From Phallusia mammillata (lineage: Eukaryota; Chordata; Ascidiacea; Phlebobranchia; Ascidiidae), in the NCBI GenBank assembly GCA_003260075.1, contig QLIY01000602.1, forward strand, positions 1 through 64,000: a DNA stretch of 64,000 bases, read 5' to 3'. Position 1 is the first letter of the stretch. Every line of letters starts with the position of its first letter. Position numbers and translations under genes: made by a program. Shown in pieces: positions 20,919 through 33,336 of the stretch. The notes beneath the pieces were generated by a model. The model saw nothing but the letters and a program-made list of their open reading frames with translations. It did no database searches and had not been told where the DNA came from.

Positions 20919-23900
20919 TCATGTAAGGTGATGTTCCGTGGCAGCGTTTGTAACACTCTGCTTATTCGGAACGTCGGCAGTCGTTGACGTCATCAACGAT
21001 AGCTCATCGCTCACAATCGGTTTTACGTCCAAACTACCCGAGTAATTGTGTGGCAGATAGCTGTATGACATTTGTGGTATAGCGCTATCACGCGGTTTGT
21101 GCATCTCGTGTAGCGCGTTCGCCTGTGGGGCGTAGTGTTCCTCTTGTTCTGTTGGTGCACAGTGGCCCAACTGGTCGTGTACCAACGGCGGAGAAGAGGC
21201 CATTGGCGTATTTGTTTCTTCATCGTCAATGTTGTCCTGTTCTCCTTGCTCTGATTGGTCGCTTTTGTCGGTGTTTTTCTTGTTTGCTTTGCGCTCCTTT
21301 GCGCGTCGGTTTTGAAACCAGATTTTTACTTGGCGTTCACTGAGGCACAGTTGCCCGGCAAGTTCAGCTTTTCGGCGTATTGTGATGTAACGACTATAGC
21401 GAAACTCCTTTTCGAGTTCTAGTCTCTGGTGGTCGGAGTAGACGACCCTGTATTTGTCCTTCGTACGAGTTTTTCCTGCAAAACAATAAAAACTGGTCAT
21501 ACATTTGTGAATCAAACTGGCCTTTAAGTTCACTTGGTATTGTTGAATTAAAGTCGACGGGTTTACAATACGTTGTAAACGCCATTGTTCGGGCCACATT
21601 AGATCGACTTGTGTTCTATTCGGTACGGTGTCAGTGAAACAGCAGGTGAAGCCCACCGTCGTCTTGTCGCCCTTGGTTATGTGATGTCATAAATTAAATA
21701 TGGCGGCGCCGATACGTCATCGATCGTTCGTCAAGGGTTAGCACAACGAACTACAGCAGTTGTTAGTGGTGCGTTTGCCATTTTCACCACGAACTCGTAA
21801 ACGCCGTTTTACGATGCCCGCGCCGACCATGGACATAGGTCTAACGAGCAGCGCGCTGATTTTACGACTCGCTTGATCGCTGTCAGCCCGCCCCAGTCCC
21901 CCCACCGCCAGTCACGTGGTCCCATTTTACGAGTTTTACTATAATTGAGCGTCTGCGTCTATATTGGAAATCGTCCAAGCAAACCAACAAACGAGATTCA
22001 GCCTTTGAAGGTCGTGGGGCTCTTGAATAATGTTAGTGTTTGGGAATTTTAAATTTTTTATTGAGTTTACTCTGACTGCCTTGACTTTGTGGCTGTTGAC
22101 ACACGTTGTAATTCTGTCACAGGATGTGACTGCTAAAGATAACCAAATGTCAAAATGTCTGTTAGTTGGCACAATTTTCTTTTTTATGTGGCCCATGATT
22201 TTTTAATCAGCCTTAAAGATTTTATTCGCCTTCAAATTACAGGCGACACCCGATAAGCACCAAAGTTTTACGTCTTCAAACGAAATTTTGGCATGTGTTA
22301 TAAACACAACGGTTGTAAACCTTTGAAACGTCTGGAAATAAATTTAACCGAAGACTTTGTTGCGCGTTTCCCAAACACATACATTTAAGTTTTTACGTGC
22401 ACTTTAAAAAAAAAATTACATCAAATTGAAATTAAGGCAGCGCGAGACAAGACATTTTTTTTTAAAACAGTCGGTGTATAGGTAATGGGTATTCGGTTTA
22501 GTTGTCAACATATATTCAAACTGTGTATGATGGCAGTATATTCAGAATTGCACTGTCCAGATGTTATGAGGTCAATCTGAACAACTTTGTTTGTTACTTC
22601 TACTTTATCCGTATGCTCATGTCATGAAAAAAAGAAAATGTAATGTATAACTTACTTATACCAATATTATCACTGAAAATCTTAACTGTTTTGCATAACC
22701 ACAATGTGTATGAAATTAGCAGATGTCAAGTACCGCTCGGGACGCCTTTGCTGCGCCGCTGTTAATTGTTTGTAATCCTTCCAGAATGCAAATAGAAAGC
22801 GACTAGCGCGACAACGATGAAAGATCCCGCGCCGACAATTAAATGCATGCGCCAATCTTCGGCCCTTGTGTGTAATTGTTTCTTTATTACAGTGACAATT
22901 GTGCATAAGATGGATCGTTTATCTTGGTTAAAATCTTGAACGGCAATTCTGTGATTGTTGGCGAACGTTTTTGCCAACGATTTGAACTTGGTTGCACCTG
23001 TCACTACATTTTGATTATGGTGAAATATTTAAATAAGGTTTTGCAACGCTGTACCGATGATTACGTTGTAAATCTTTTATCTTTTTTTCCATGCATTTAA
23101 AAAAAATACTTACTAGAACGTATCCATAGAAGCGCCTAGACTGTTGCTTGGTACATAAAGACTGATGATCTTATAGTAATTCAAAAACATTCAGTCATTT
23201 GCATTTTTTATAAATATGTTTTTTTTATGATGCTGTTAAAGCGAAGTGCTGTGAAAAAATGAACGACAGTTTGCTAAACCCTCATTTTGTAAAAGTCAGT
23301 GTTTTTACGATAACGCCAAGGTCATTTTTTTCGACTTGGAAGACAGCACCAAACCCAATTATAATTATATAATGGTGGTGTCTTCACAATTACAAACCCA
23401 ATAAAATTCTCAAACAATAACCACTTTTCCTTTGCGTCTTTCGCGCCTTATAACTGAATTCTCGTTTGTGTTGGTACATTGTGTCAATTCTAGAACATAT
23501 TGCTTTGTTCCATTTGCCGAGTAAACACTCGATCGTCGGGACCGTGTTCTTGATCACATAAAACATTCTACTTGCTAAAGCATTAGATTATGACGCAACG
23601 CTACCCATTTGTCTTCGCCGGGCTTTGATCAATTTGTTCTTGTCAGAAAACGGCAAATATCTCGCGACGTTGCTCTGCATTTGCTTTGGGTTTGCGTGTT
23701 TTCAAAATGGCGGTGTCATTTTTTGCTTTTTATCAGTCGCATTGAACAGTAAAATGTTTAACCCTATCCTGTTTGCGTGCATCGGTATTTTAAATGCCGC
23801 ATATAGACCTTATTTCATAACGTATTTGTTGAGTTAAAAAAATGCCGCCATTTTTGCTGCATATTTTATAATTTTGTTAAGATTTAAAAAAAATATTGTA

Positions 23901-24548
23901 TCTTTACCTTGTTGCGGTTGGCTGTTCTGATAAGCGTTTTTGTTGATCCATTCGTACGGCCTCCGTTGCTGCACCATAGCTTCATGGGGAATGCTTGATA
24001 ACTGGGCTCCGGGAATAGTGGCGGGGTTCTGCGGTGTGGTGAAGCCCCCCCCCCCCCCACTCGATCCCCGTCGACGTTGAAATAGCGTTTGGGCTTCCAT
24101 TTCCATTGTTAACGGCATTGGGGGAATGATTCGTTGGAGTGTAGGCGGGGATATGTGCATGTGGGTGAAAAGAGGAGCCCATTTGATCCCAGCCCCCTGG
24201 CGCTCCCAACATGGTTTGGAAATTAGTGTTCGAATAAATACCTGCTCCACCCCAATGCGTTTGAGTTGTGGTGATATCATGGCCGCCGGTTTGGGATAGA
24301 TGGAAGGGGTTGCTGTATTCTTGCCCCAAGTGGGTTCCAGGGTAAGACACTTCCCCAGGGACCCGCAGAGGTTGTGCATACTCTGCATTCGGATAGGTGG
24401 GGGCCTGGGTAAGTTTGTTAGGGTAGCCGCTTTGGAAAAATGCCGCCGAAGAAACTGGAGTTGAGTCGGAGTGAAGGTGGCTGTACATGTCGGAATTGGT
24501 CGGTGAACCAGTGGTGGGTTTTTGCTGGTCTATCGCATAACATAACAT
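20919..24548 (-). CDS. Cdx: Caudal-type homeobox protein Cdx (ParaHox)
   Basis: Two exons on the minus strand: 23908-24548 and 20919-21475, with a 2.4 kb intron. Exon 1 encodes a Ser/Pro/Gly/Tyr-rich N-terminus and ends with the hexapeptide-like RRPYEWI motif that binds PBC cofactors. Exon 2 begins [20 protein letters not shown] and holds the whole homeodomain, with [12 protein letters not shown] and [15 protein letters not shown], diagnostic for Cdx. An acidic linker and a Ser/Thr-rich tail end at [11 protein letters not shown]. Cdx controls posterior/tail fate in chordates, binding DNA in the nucleus. Odd: exon 1 has a G14 run (24045-24058) that shifts the frame by +1. Thirteen G would restore one frame through to exon 2, and the exon then has exactly the required phase. 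Likely a base-count error, or else a null allele. Confidence 0.95.
22759..23010 (-). CDS. Candidate terminal exon of an unknown tail-anchored protein inside the Cdx intron
   Basis: A minus-strand ORF of about 80 codons without its own ATG at the start. It can be entered from a splice acceptor (aaaatgtag) near 23005. It ends with a basic/acidic amphipathic stretch ([14 protein letters not shown]), one strongly hydrophobic segment of about 19 residues ([18 protein letters not shown]) and a short tail SGRITNN, the layout of a tail-anchored membrane protein. Codon use looks protein-like. I cannot assign a family and found no convincing upstream exon between 23010 and 23908. It could also be chance. 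Confidence 0.35.
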
Positions 24549-26659
24549 CGTGCGCAGAACAAGAAATGGCCGATGTCGCCGTTCGCTTCAGAAGCACTTG
24601 TTAGTCAGATTCAAAATACTCACAATAAAAATTTGCCTACAAAGAAGTTGAAGCGTTAGTAAAACCTCGTTTATTTCTATGTTTAACCACACAAAACTAA
24701 AAAAACGGATTACAGAAATACTATTATTCTAACTTATTTTTAAAAAAACGTGTTGACTTTGAGAACAGATCATGCTGATAGATTTTCAAAGCACTATCCA
24801 ATACTTGTTTTTGTGCTCACTAACATTTTTAACGGCGGATTTAAGTATTTTTAGTGTCATTTTATGTGCTCGTATATCAATCAGCGCAAATGTGAGTTTT
24901 GTCTAACACACCGTTGTTAAGGCTCGAAACAATGGTAACATTGTGCATTGACCGTGAACTTTACAAGCTCGCTTTCTTTGTAGTATCCGGGCCATTGAAC
25001 TAAAGTTGTAACATCCTAACGTACAAACATTTGCTTAAAGTGTTGCTCTTAAACTGTGTAGCCCGCATAGTGTTTATTGGCCTGAAATTCTGTTGATTAA
25101 CACCAAGTGCTTTCTGAAATGCACCAATCTATCATACACAGCCACTACTTCAAACAAAATGTCTGCCTCGCTTATTGAAACGCAGTAGACTTAACTGACC
25201 TTGCAGGTACAGTATGCTTTGCAACACAATTATACTTCAACACACCCTTTTCATTTGCATAATATCCATACACTTGCATTCCAGCTTTAGTTTGCATGCA
25301 TTTAGAATTTGTTCACTATCTTTGCACCAAACAATGCGTGCTCACGCTGCAACCGTCAACAACAAATGAACAGCATCTAACTGTCCCGCAAACCCCATGA
25401 TCAAGAGTCACATGCGCCTTCAAGTGTTGAAACCACAACATTCTCAAACCTGGTGCAGGGCTTTCCCATACAGTGAAAGGGATCGTAAATAACCCGGCGG
25501 TGACCTCCCACCGACTGTCCGAGTCTAAATGGCCACCGCATTGTGTCGTAACTACCTGGCGGTCACCTCAAAGTTGGGAGGGTGCCGCAAAGGACACGCG
25601 CGACGCAGAAACAATCGCCGCTCACTTCTACGTCAGAATGGCAACAAACGACGATCGTACCTCTGGCCTCGCGCGTTTCGCGTAAAACATTACGATGATG
25701 CATCGCTGTGATGGTAATTGCGCAAAAGGACATGGCTTTGCACTAATGTCCAATCTTTGGTTGACCCCTTCAAGAAGACAATTTCTTACTCAAACTTCAT
25801 GCAAATAACAAAAATGATATAGCTTAAACTATTGCTTTTAGACTATATTTAAAAATATTGCTTTAAACTGTAAACGCGTCAAAGATTGAAAAAGTCGTTT
25901 GAAAGAAAGCTCCCCTGTTAAAGCATTTGATGAATATAAAAACACATAACAAGCACATAAGCTTTACAATTAAATGCAAATTTGCTATCGCTTGAATAAG
26001 ATCCTGAGCCTACAGTAAACTGAACCTTCTCTCTTCAAATTTTTATCTGCCAGCGTTGGGACAAGTCGCGCCTATTCCTCAAATGCAATTGCCTTTGTTT
26101 TAGCGTCTGGGTGCGCGCTTTTTTCGCTTGTAACAGCGATTGTTGGGTCAACACGCTACCGGGCCGCTGGCTGTTTGCCTAGCTTTCCAAATCGTCCCGA
26201 ACGCGCCGTCTCGAAAGCTTTGATCTCGCCTGGGATGCGACTGATGACATGTCACGTGACTATGGAATATTAATACTGTATTTGCTTGTCGCGGCGGGGT
26301 GGGTCTGCGTCGCACGAAACTCGGCCAAGTTCGACGCTTGTTGTGTGCTAGCGCCAGGAATCCCTTTTCTTCACATATTTACCATACAAAGCAGCCTTCT
26401 GTCTGCTTGGAGTTCTCCTAACAAATATGTATTTTGGATATCCCAAAGACCTCAATGCTTTTCGGTACCTTTGATCTTGGTACCAATACAAATATCACCG
26501 ATCTCAAAATCATGTCCGAAGTTCACTCGCAAAATTACGTTAAAATGCACTATCTTATATGAACGTTGGTTGTTGTGTTGCTCTTTAATGGGTTGCTCAG
26601 TTTACATTTTTACGTATGGTAAATATCGTATTAATGTTGTGACCGCGACAGGTGTTGCT

Positions 26660-26875
26660 TTGGTTTGCCAGGAGCGCTAAAACAGAAAGTGATTTGAAGA
26701 ATTTCAAATTAATTTCTAGCTTATCCATAACCTTTGATTCGTAGTCGTTGCAAAACGAAATTCCCCCCCCCCTTGGTTTGCCAGGAGCGCTAAAACAGAA
26801 AGTGATTTGAAGAATTTTAAATTAATTTCTAGCTTATGTATAGCCTTTGATTCGTAGTCGTTGCAAAACGAAATC
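26660..26875. repeat. Direct repeat of 103 bp split by C10
   Basis: Copy A 26660-26762 and copy B 26773-26875 are nearly identical (ttggtttgccaggagcgc at the start of each). The spacer is exactly ten C (26763-26772). Copy B continues into unique sequence where copy A stops at the C run. Confidence 0.85.
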
Positions 26876-28247
26876 TAATCGATGTCATCCACATTTTGGA
26901 GTTGAAGCATTTTACTGGATGCGAAAAGAAAGTACCGCGTTACGTTGTTTACTACAAAAAACGCATACCCTACAGTATCTTATCTATTTTTCTGCTACCG
27001 TACGATATAGAATAAATTGAATATAAAGTAACACTAGTGCTAGAATTTCGGAACAAAACTTCCTATGCTTTACCTATACGCCTAACACGATTTAGAAATC
27101 AAAACAAGCGTTATCGAGCAATACACATGACGGCTTTGTCACAATAACAAACTCTCCTATTCCCAGTATCCTCCAAGCTTCCACTGCGGCTACTGAACAT
27201 TGGTTCAACATTGCCTTGCAAATAACGTCACTGGTCGCTACTTGAAAGCGCCTTCGCTTTTCGCGACAAACAGCGAATTGACAGAAGCACTTCCCGATTC
27301 TACACCTACTGTTACGTAGGCGTTATGTCACAGTGGTCGCGAGGTCTGTGTGGAGAGCAAGAACGAACCCCGTTACAGAAAAGCATTCTCACGGTGGTAA
27401 CTTGGTATTTACGGAAACACCACCTTTGCGTACAACGTGCGTTGCAGGGAAACAATTTTTGACAAGTGTCGAAATTTGCGCACGATTGTCTTACAATTCC
27501 CAAATTTTCCTAATTTAAAGTTTTGGTGTATAAATAGAAAACAGATTTAAGGTATAAAGGCAGCAACACTACTTTAGCCTGCAAAACCAACGTCACAGAA
27601 AGTAAACGGTAAAAATAACCGATTCCTCCCCTCTTGTCAATACGTCAAAAATTTCTGTTAGTTTGCCAAAAAGCATGTTCTTGGTAAAACATCCTAGTTA
27701 CAACAGTTTTTAGATTATTTTGTTATTTAACTAGCAAAAAGGTTGTTCCGTTACTAATTAAAATAGGCTATCACACTTTTTGCTGTCATATAAACCCGAT
27801 ACTGGTCGATAAAAAACGAATTCCCTTCCTATGCCAACTACGCTGTTTTCACTCTAACCGTCTGATACAATGCTTCACGTAAAATGATCAGCAATAAAAC
27901 GAATTTACCTTGAGAACCAAATGTATCGCCATTTTTTTCAAAATTCTTTCAAACTGAGCATGCAGGAAGTCGACAATTCAATGCATTTCAAAATCGATGC
28001 GAACTCGGAAACGAGCTTTAGCTTAAGTCCTATGACGTAACAATAGGCGCGTGTGACGTAGGAGCGAGCGGTGACTTTGGTGTCCCACCTTGGCTAGCGA
28101 GGACAGGAAAAATGGTGGTCCCACGACGTGATGTCATAATGGCATGAAAGCAGCCGCACTATGCGGTGATCGTGAGAATTATTTCCCCATTCGGTCAATG
28201 TATCGAACTTGATAGCGAGGGAACAATGTTCTCGTGCTGTTAGATAG

Positions 28248-28485
28248 GAAACGGATGGCTTTTGAAGCTTAAGTTGCCGAATTTGATCGAATTTTACCAG
28301 TTGCACAATTTCCAATGAGTAAAATTGAAAAAAAAACTTATCGTGTTAAAAGAACAATACACCCCCCCCCCGAAACGGATGGCTTTTGAAGCTTAAGTTG
28401 CCGAATTTGATCGAATTTTGCCAGTTGCACAATTTCCAGTGAGTAAAAATGAAAAAAAAAACTTATCGTGTTAAAAGAACAATAC
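28248..28485. repeat. Direct repeat of 114 bp split by C10
   Basis: Copy A 28248-28361 and copy B from 28372 share gaaacggatggcttttgaag and the following sequence with a few substitutions. The spacer is exactly ten C (28362-28371). A sequence related to the end of the unit (ccagttgcacaa, then tccaatgagtaaaaatgaaa) occurs again near 29612, so part of it is also dispersed. Confidence 0.85.
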
Positions 28486-28655
28486 GAATTTGCCAGAACC
28501 AACTTAATCGGGCGATTTTTTACCGATTTCTAAAGCAATGGTTTCATTGTTTGAAAATACGGAATGATAAATTATTAAAATATTGTGTTGTTATATCAGA
28601 CTAAATTATGCCACGATGGAACTTGTTAAAATATAAATTACAAGCAACCTGCATT

Positions 28656-28957
28656 TACAAACATTCTAACTAATATTAATTACAAACATTCTAACTAATA
28701 TTTAATTAACCTTTAAAAAGTAGTTACAGTTGCAAGAATTTTTAAACATCGCTATATATTACCGCAAAAAACTTCTCATTACACAAGAATAAATAAGTTT
28801 TATAATACATTGTTGCGATTCCCCCCCCCCCCTAATATTTAATTAACCTTTAAAAAGTAGTTACAGTTGCAAGAATTTTCAAACATCGCTATATATTACC
28901 GCAAAAAACTTTCTCATTACACAAGAATAAATAAGTTTTATAATACATTGTTGCGAT
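28656..28957. repeat. Direct repeat of 125 bp split by C12, with a short inner duplication
   Basis: Copy A 28696-28820 and copy B 28833-28957 start taatatttaattaaccttta and differ by two or three bases. They are separated by C12 (28821-28832). Just before copy A, ttacaaacattctaactaat is duplicated in tandem (28656 and 28680). Confidence 0.85.
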
Positions 28958-30210
28958 TTTTTAATGAAACAAGATTGTTAAAATATTTGTATGTCTATTT
29001 TTGTCTTTGGACACAATTTAGCCGCTAATATATATCTGTTTGGCCATTGGCACCAGTATCCCATGAAGTTTTGTTATAACGATCCCAATGCAAACGTAAG
29101 CTTTCTTTCAACCTCTATTGACCTCAAACACTGATGCGAGGATTAGGCCCACCTTAGGATCTTGTGTATGTAGACACGTTGCTTTTTGTCGCGTGACACT
29201 TTCTTTTATCAAGCAACTTTACGCGCGAGGCATGAAAGTGTCGCGACACCCGATTAAGAGGATTACCGTTCCAAATCTGTGTACGCTTTCTCTCAAAAAA
29301 CAAACAACTGTCGCACGACCCCCAATTTTGCTTGTTTCGGCGATTTTCGAAACTTCTGAATCGCGGGCTCTTTGTTCCATCATTAAGCTGCGAGGTCAAT
29401 ATTTTGCGATGAACTTCAATACAATCCTAACCGTTATATCAAAGCCACGGTAAAATATAAACGTTTTTCGCTGAGGTTTGTTTTTTTCTAATTTAATACA
29501 TTTTTAAACATCAGTTATGTTTGTTCAATATTTTAAAAGTTTACCAAAAAAATGTTTGGACATCCCTATCATTTCAAATGTATTCATTTTGCCTTCAATC
29601 CAAGATCTTTGCCAGTTGCACAAGTTCCAATGAGTAAAAATGAAAAAAGACAATACTTACAGTATTAAAAGTTTGGTCTGGTTTTTCGATAGCTTGTAAT
29701 TAATTTTGTTCATGCCTTTTTGTCAAAACCTTGGTTATTAAATATGTTGGAAAAATATTCCTGAGAATAATTTACTTGCCGTATTTTTTGCGACGTATGC
29801 GCGTAAATTGTACTTCATTTACTGTATCACCGCGTGAGCAATAATATTTAATGACTTTGACAACGTTTTCTCTTAAACTTGCACGGTTAAAAACATTTTT
29901 AAATAACTGTGCAGAATTAAAGTTTGGAATTTAACGTCAACGCTGATTTAACTAGCAACTGCACGCAGTTGTAAAGCTAACCTAAAATAAAACAACTGAA
30001 AAGAAATGTTAACATAAGTCAAAAATGTTATCCGACACTCGCACCATTTTCCTGACACTTGCACCATTTTGTATTTATTCTTTAATTGTTCCGATTTTTC
30101 GACATGTATTTGAGGGTCGTTTTTCTCTCTATTAAACGTTATGAATTTGGTGCAACTCAAGCGAATGGGGTAACTTTACGATCCGATGTTGTCTGTTGTA
30201 TATCTTAGGT

Positions 30211-30342
30211 CAGTGGTTCTCAAACTTTTTGTTGTTGCGACGCCTCTGGAAAAGTTTTCTGGTCTTGCGACGCACCAGCAAATAACAGTCCCCCCCCCCA
30301 CGACGCACCAGGGCGTCGCGACGCACAGTTTGAGAACTACTG
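30211..30342. mobile_element. hAT-type MITE, 132 bp
   Basis: Inverted termini CAGTGGTTCTCAAACT and CAGTAGTTCTCAAACT (one mismatch) with an exact 8 bp target duplication TCTTAGGT (30203-30210 and 30343-30350). The interior includes C10 (30290-30299) and the repeated motif gcgacgcacca. No ORF. Confidence 0.9.
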
Positions 30343-33263
30343 TCTTAGGTAATAACTTATAACAATAAACTTTAATAACTTATTCATGCGTGATTACGTA
30401 TTTTGTAATTGTGATGTTTAAACAAGAAAGACTCATAGTGTTTGGCATTTAAAGTTTGTATCCTCTCAAAAACGACTATGAACCTTATACAATCTTTGTT
30501 CAAACATGAATTACATTCGTTGAATTTAGCCTACAATACCTGTTATTTTCGCAGTAAAAACTCACGTAGCTACTGGGGCATCATCACAAGCCGCCATTTT
30601 CTAATTTTGAAACAGAACAAAAACCTTTTTAGGAAACGCAACGATAGGTTTGCTGGCTTGCCTAAACTTTAACAACAAAAACAAACTTATTATTTGATCA
30701 TGCAGTTTAGCACACTGTATTGCTACGACAATGTCTTACCGTGACCCTGTAACTTTCGACATCTTCGCTGTCATAATTTTTACAACCGCTCGATTTACGA
30801 GAGTCGTTTGCGCGGGAAAACGACCTTTCGCCACCTGACCTTTTCACCTTGACATTTTTTAAATTTAACTGTTAGAATGTGCTGTCGAATTGATAGGTCA
30901 AGTCACTTTAGTTGTGACGGCATTATATTAGAAGCTGGCGAACCCAAATGATTGTTTTATCGACACTTAATTTTTAGCATGTACATTACTGGCGCCTCCA
31001 AAGTATACCAAACTTTGCAACACGGGTATTTGCACGAAGAACTGTAACTTTACGCAAAAAGAGTTTAACTATTGACTGTTAAGTACAATAATTTAAAATT
31101 ATCCCATCCAGGAAAGATTTGTTAGTCCGGTACAGACTTTCACTTCGTATTGGATATAGCATTTACTCTGTAACAGGTCCAGACCTTAGCGCATTGTCTG
31201 CGTGTAATTATTCTCTTAACAAACTGATATTTATTGCTGTTTATTCGCGAGCTAACGATTTTTTGTCCAGGTCGTAAATCCCTCATGTAGGGTTCATTGG
31301 CACTGGAGCTTACCTTTGTATTGCCGCCGCGTCAAACGTTATAAACCGTTTAGTGTGAGCGTTGATAAACCTCGTAAAGCGAAATATTTTTCTACACCGC
31401 CTGTTAGCATTGTCGGAAGTGTAAAAACACAGCACACGCTTGCAAATCATTGATTTCTGATGTTGTCATAACGGTTAAATCCTCGTTTAAAACTTATCCT
31501 TTACTTCTAAGGGTCACTGGTGCCGCGAAGGTATAAGATTGGCCACGTTTGTTGGTGGATACTAACAACACTGTTAATTTTAACAACATTAGGCCTCAAA
31601 CCTTTTATACTACCTTGATCGCATCCAAAAACTGTGGTGTTCCTCAACGCAGCCTGATAATTTTCGTTCGTGTGTACCATGGTACCAAAAAATAGTAATC
31701 AAGAGACAAATGACACCCAATCAAGAGGCAAAGATATTCGTATTTTTAACTTTTTGAGGTGTGATTTTCTACGTAAAATCACAGAGCAGCAAAATGAATA
31801 TAGTTCGGGATTAATTATACACATGGTTTTGTGAAATGCTACGTCATAAATTCCTTCGCGCGTATGCCGTCACCTTTTCAAAAATTGAGGTGGAATTTTA
31901 ACGGGTTGTTTGCAATCGTCTCGACAGTGTTTAGTTGTTGTTGTGGAGACGTTATCGCGCTCACAGTAGTGGACAGTGATCAAACAAAACGTTAACCCTT
32001 GACAAGAAATGTTGGCGACTGATGTCTCGATGTGCGGATAATTTTCCATCTTATATTTTCTGCTCATTTATGTTGAAATAATTTGATAAACTAAAGAACA
32101 ATCGTTTGAAGAAAAAACATGCTTTCTGAACTTACAACAAGCAATTAATTAAGAGATTTATGGGTAATAATTTCTGTATTTATTTTTCTTAAATAAGTCA
32201 CACAGAAAGAGCCTAAACAACTTGTCCAGGATCAGACTTGGTACTAAAACACACAAACAACAAATTGTGATTGCTAACAATCGATGTAAAGCTTTGATGG
32301 GAGAAATATTTAAATGATTAAGACTGGAAAAATTGTAAAAATTAATTATTTCTTTCATAAACTTTGCAATTTGCACTTGTTTGTTGGTAAAGATGGCCTA
32401 TTGGGCTCATATTGCAAGTAAATTGCATTTGTTGTATTATTGCTTCGAAAAACTTCAAAGCAAGCGAGTCCCGTTACTCAGTAGGGAATCTTTTGCTTTG
32501 TAAATTCCCAACTGCGTTTCTTGCGAACCCCAAAGAGACAAAAGCGTGAGGAATTCGAACAATTAGGCCTTGGAGCGCCTGACGACCCGCGGTGCCTTTC
32601 TCCTCGTGTCACGTGGCAAGGGCCATAAATTATGACGCAACAATAGCGTGAAGAATTGAAACAATGCGGCAATAAATATTGCTTTCGGTCCACTAATTCA
32701 GTGCTGACGAACCACTGGCACTGGAACATTGTCTGTGACGTGTTCTCAGTTGTTTTTTAGTGACGTGTGTGATTATGACGCGCAAACTGTATCTCACTGT
32801 AAGTAATTAAACGAGATGTGGAGGGTATGGATACATTGTAACCAGAAATATGTTTTGATGTTTGTCACTCAATCTGTTCCGAAACATACCTGCTTGGTGA
32901 TTCATGGGCGTTTACATTTAAGTGTCACTTTGCCAAATCTGTTGAAAGAATCCTATAATATTTTGTGTGTGAAAAACAAAACAAAGGCATTGTTTCTAAC
33001 TAAAAGAACTTTGGTGGACTTCGTAAAAACAAGTTTATGTGTAATTGTGGACAAAGTTGGGTGCAATTCCTGGCTTACAAGTATCGCCTTCTGTATGTGA
33101 AATTAGAAACTGTCCGATTTACAATTAATGTATTTTGTTTTTGAAAATACTGCAGCGGCAGTTCTCTTCTAAGGGCAAATGTCGAATGAGGTTTTGCGCA
33201 TGGAAATTGTTCTGACCTATTTGAACCCTGTTGAAATTGTTCTGATGTAAAATCTGTAAAAGA

Positions 33264-33336
33264 CACCTCGGATGGGACTCGAACCCACAATCCTTGGCTT
33301 AGGAGGCCAATGCCTTATCCATTAGGCCACCGAGGC
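33264..33336 (-). tRNA. tRNA-Arg(CCU)
   Basis: A 73-base cloverleaf on the minus strand: acceptor GCCTCGG/CCGAGGT with discriminator G, D arm TGGCCTAATGGATAAGGC, anticodon loop CTCCTAA (CCT), T arm TGGGTTCGAGTCCCA. A T4 run follows directly. Close to animal tRNA-Arg(CCU). Confidence 0.97.

Larger units (their letters stand above)
24549..33263. other. Long gene-poor region upstream of Cdx
   Basis: About 8.7 kb with no convincing coding exon. It contains three homopolymer-split direct repeats and one hAT MITE (listed separately). CRE-like sites occur near 28034 (tgacgtaa) and 28054 (tgacgtag), and a CACGTG E-box near 26253. Given its position upstream of a developmental transcription factor, it may contain Cdx enhancers; this is inference only. 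Confidence 0.45.

Noticed and set aside
23625-23837. 70-codon hydrophobic plus-strand ORF in the Cdx intron
   Set aside because: The start is not ATG, the composition is low complexity, and there is no splice support.
26249-26680. 143-codon plus-strand ORF with a hydrophobic N-terminus
   Set aside because: It has an ATG, but no family resemblance, composition like the surrounding AT-rich DNA, and an end that runs into a homopolymer-split repeat.
29118-29453. 111-codon plus-strand ORF overlapping an 81-codon minus-strand ORF
   Set aside because: Both are open in the same stretch with no motifs or splice context; likely chance.
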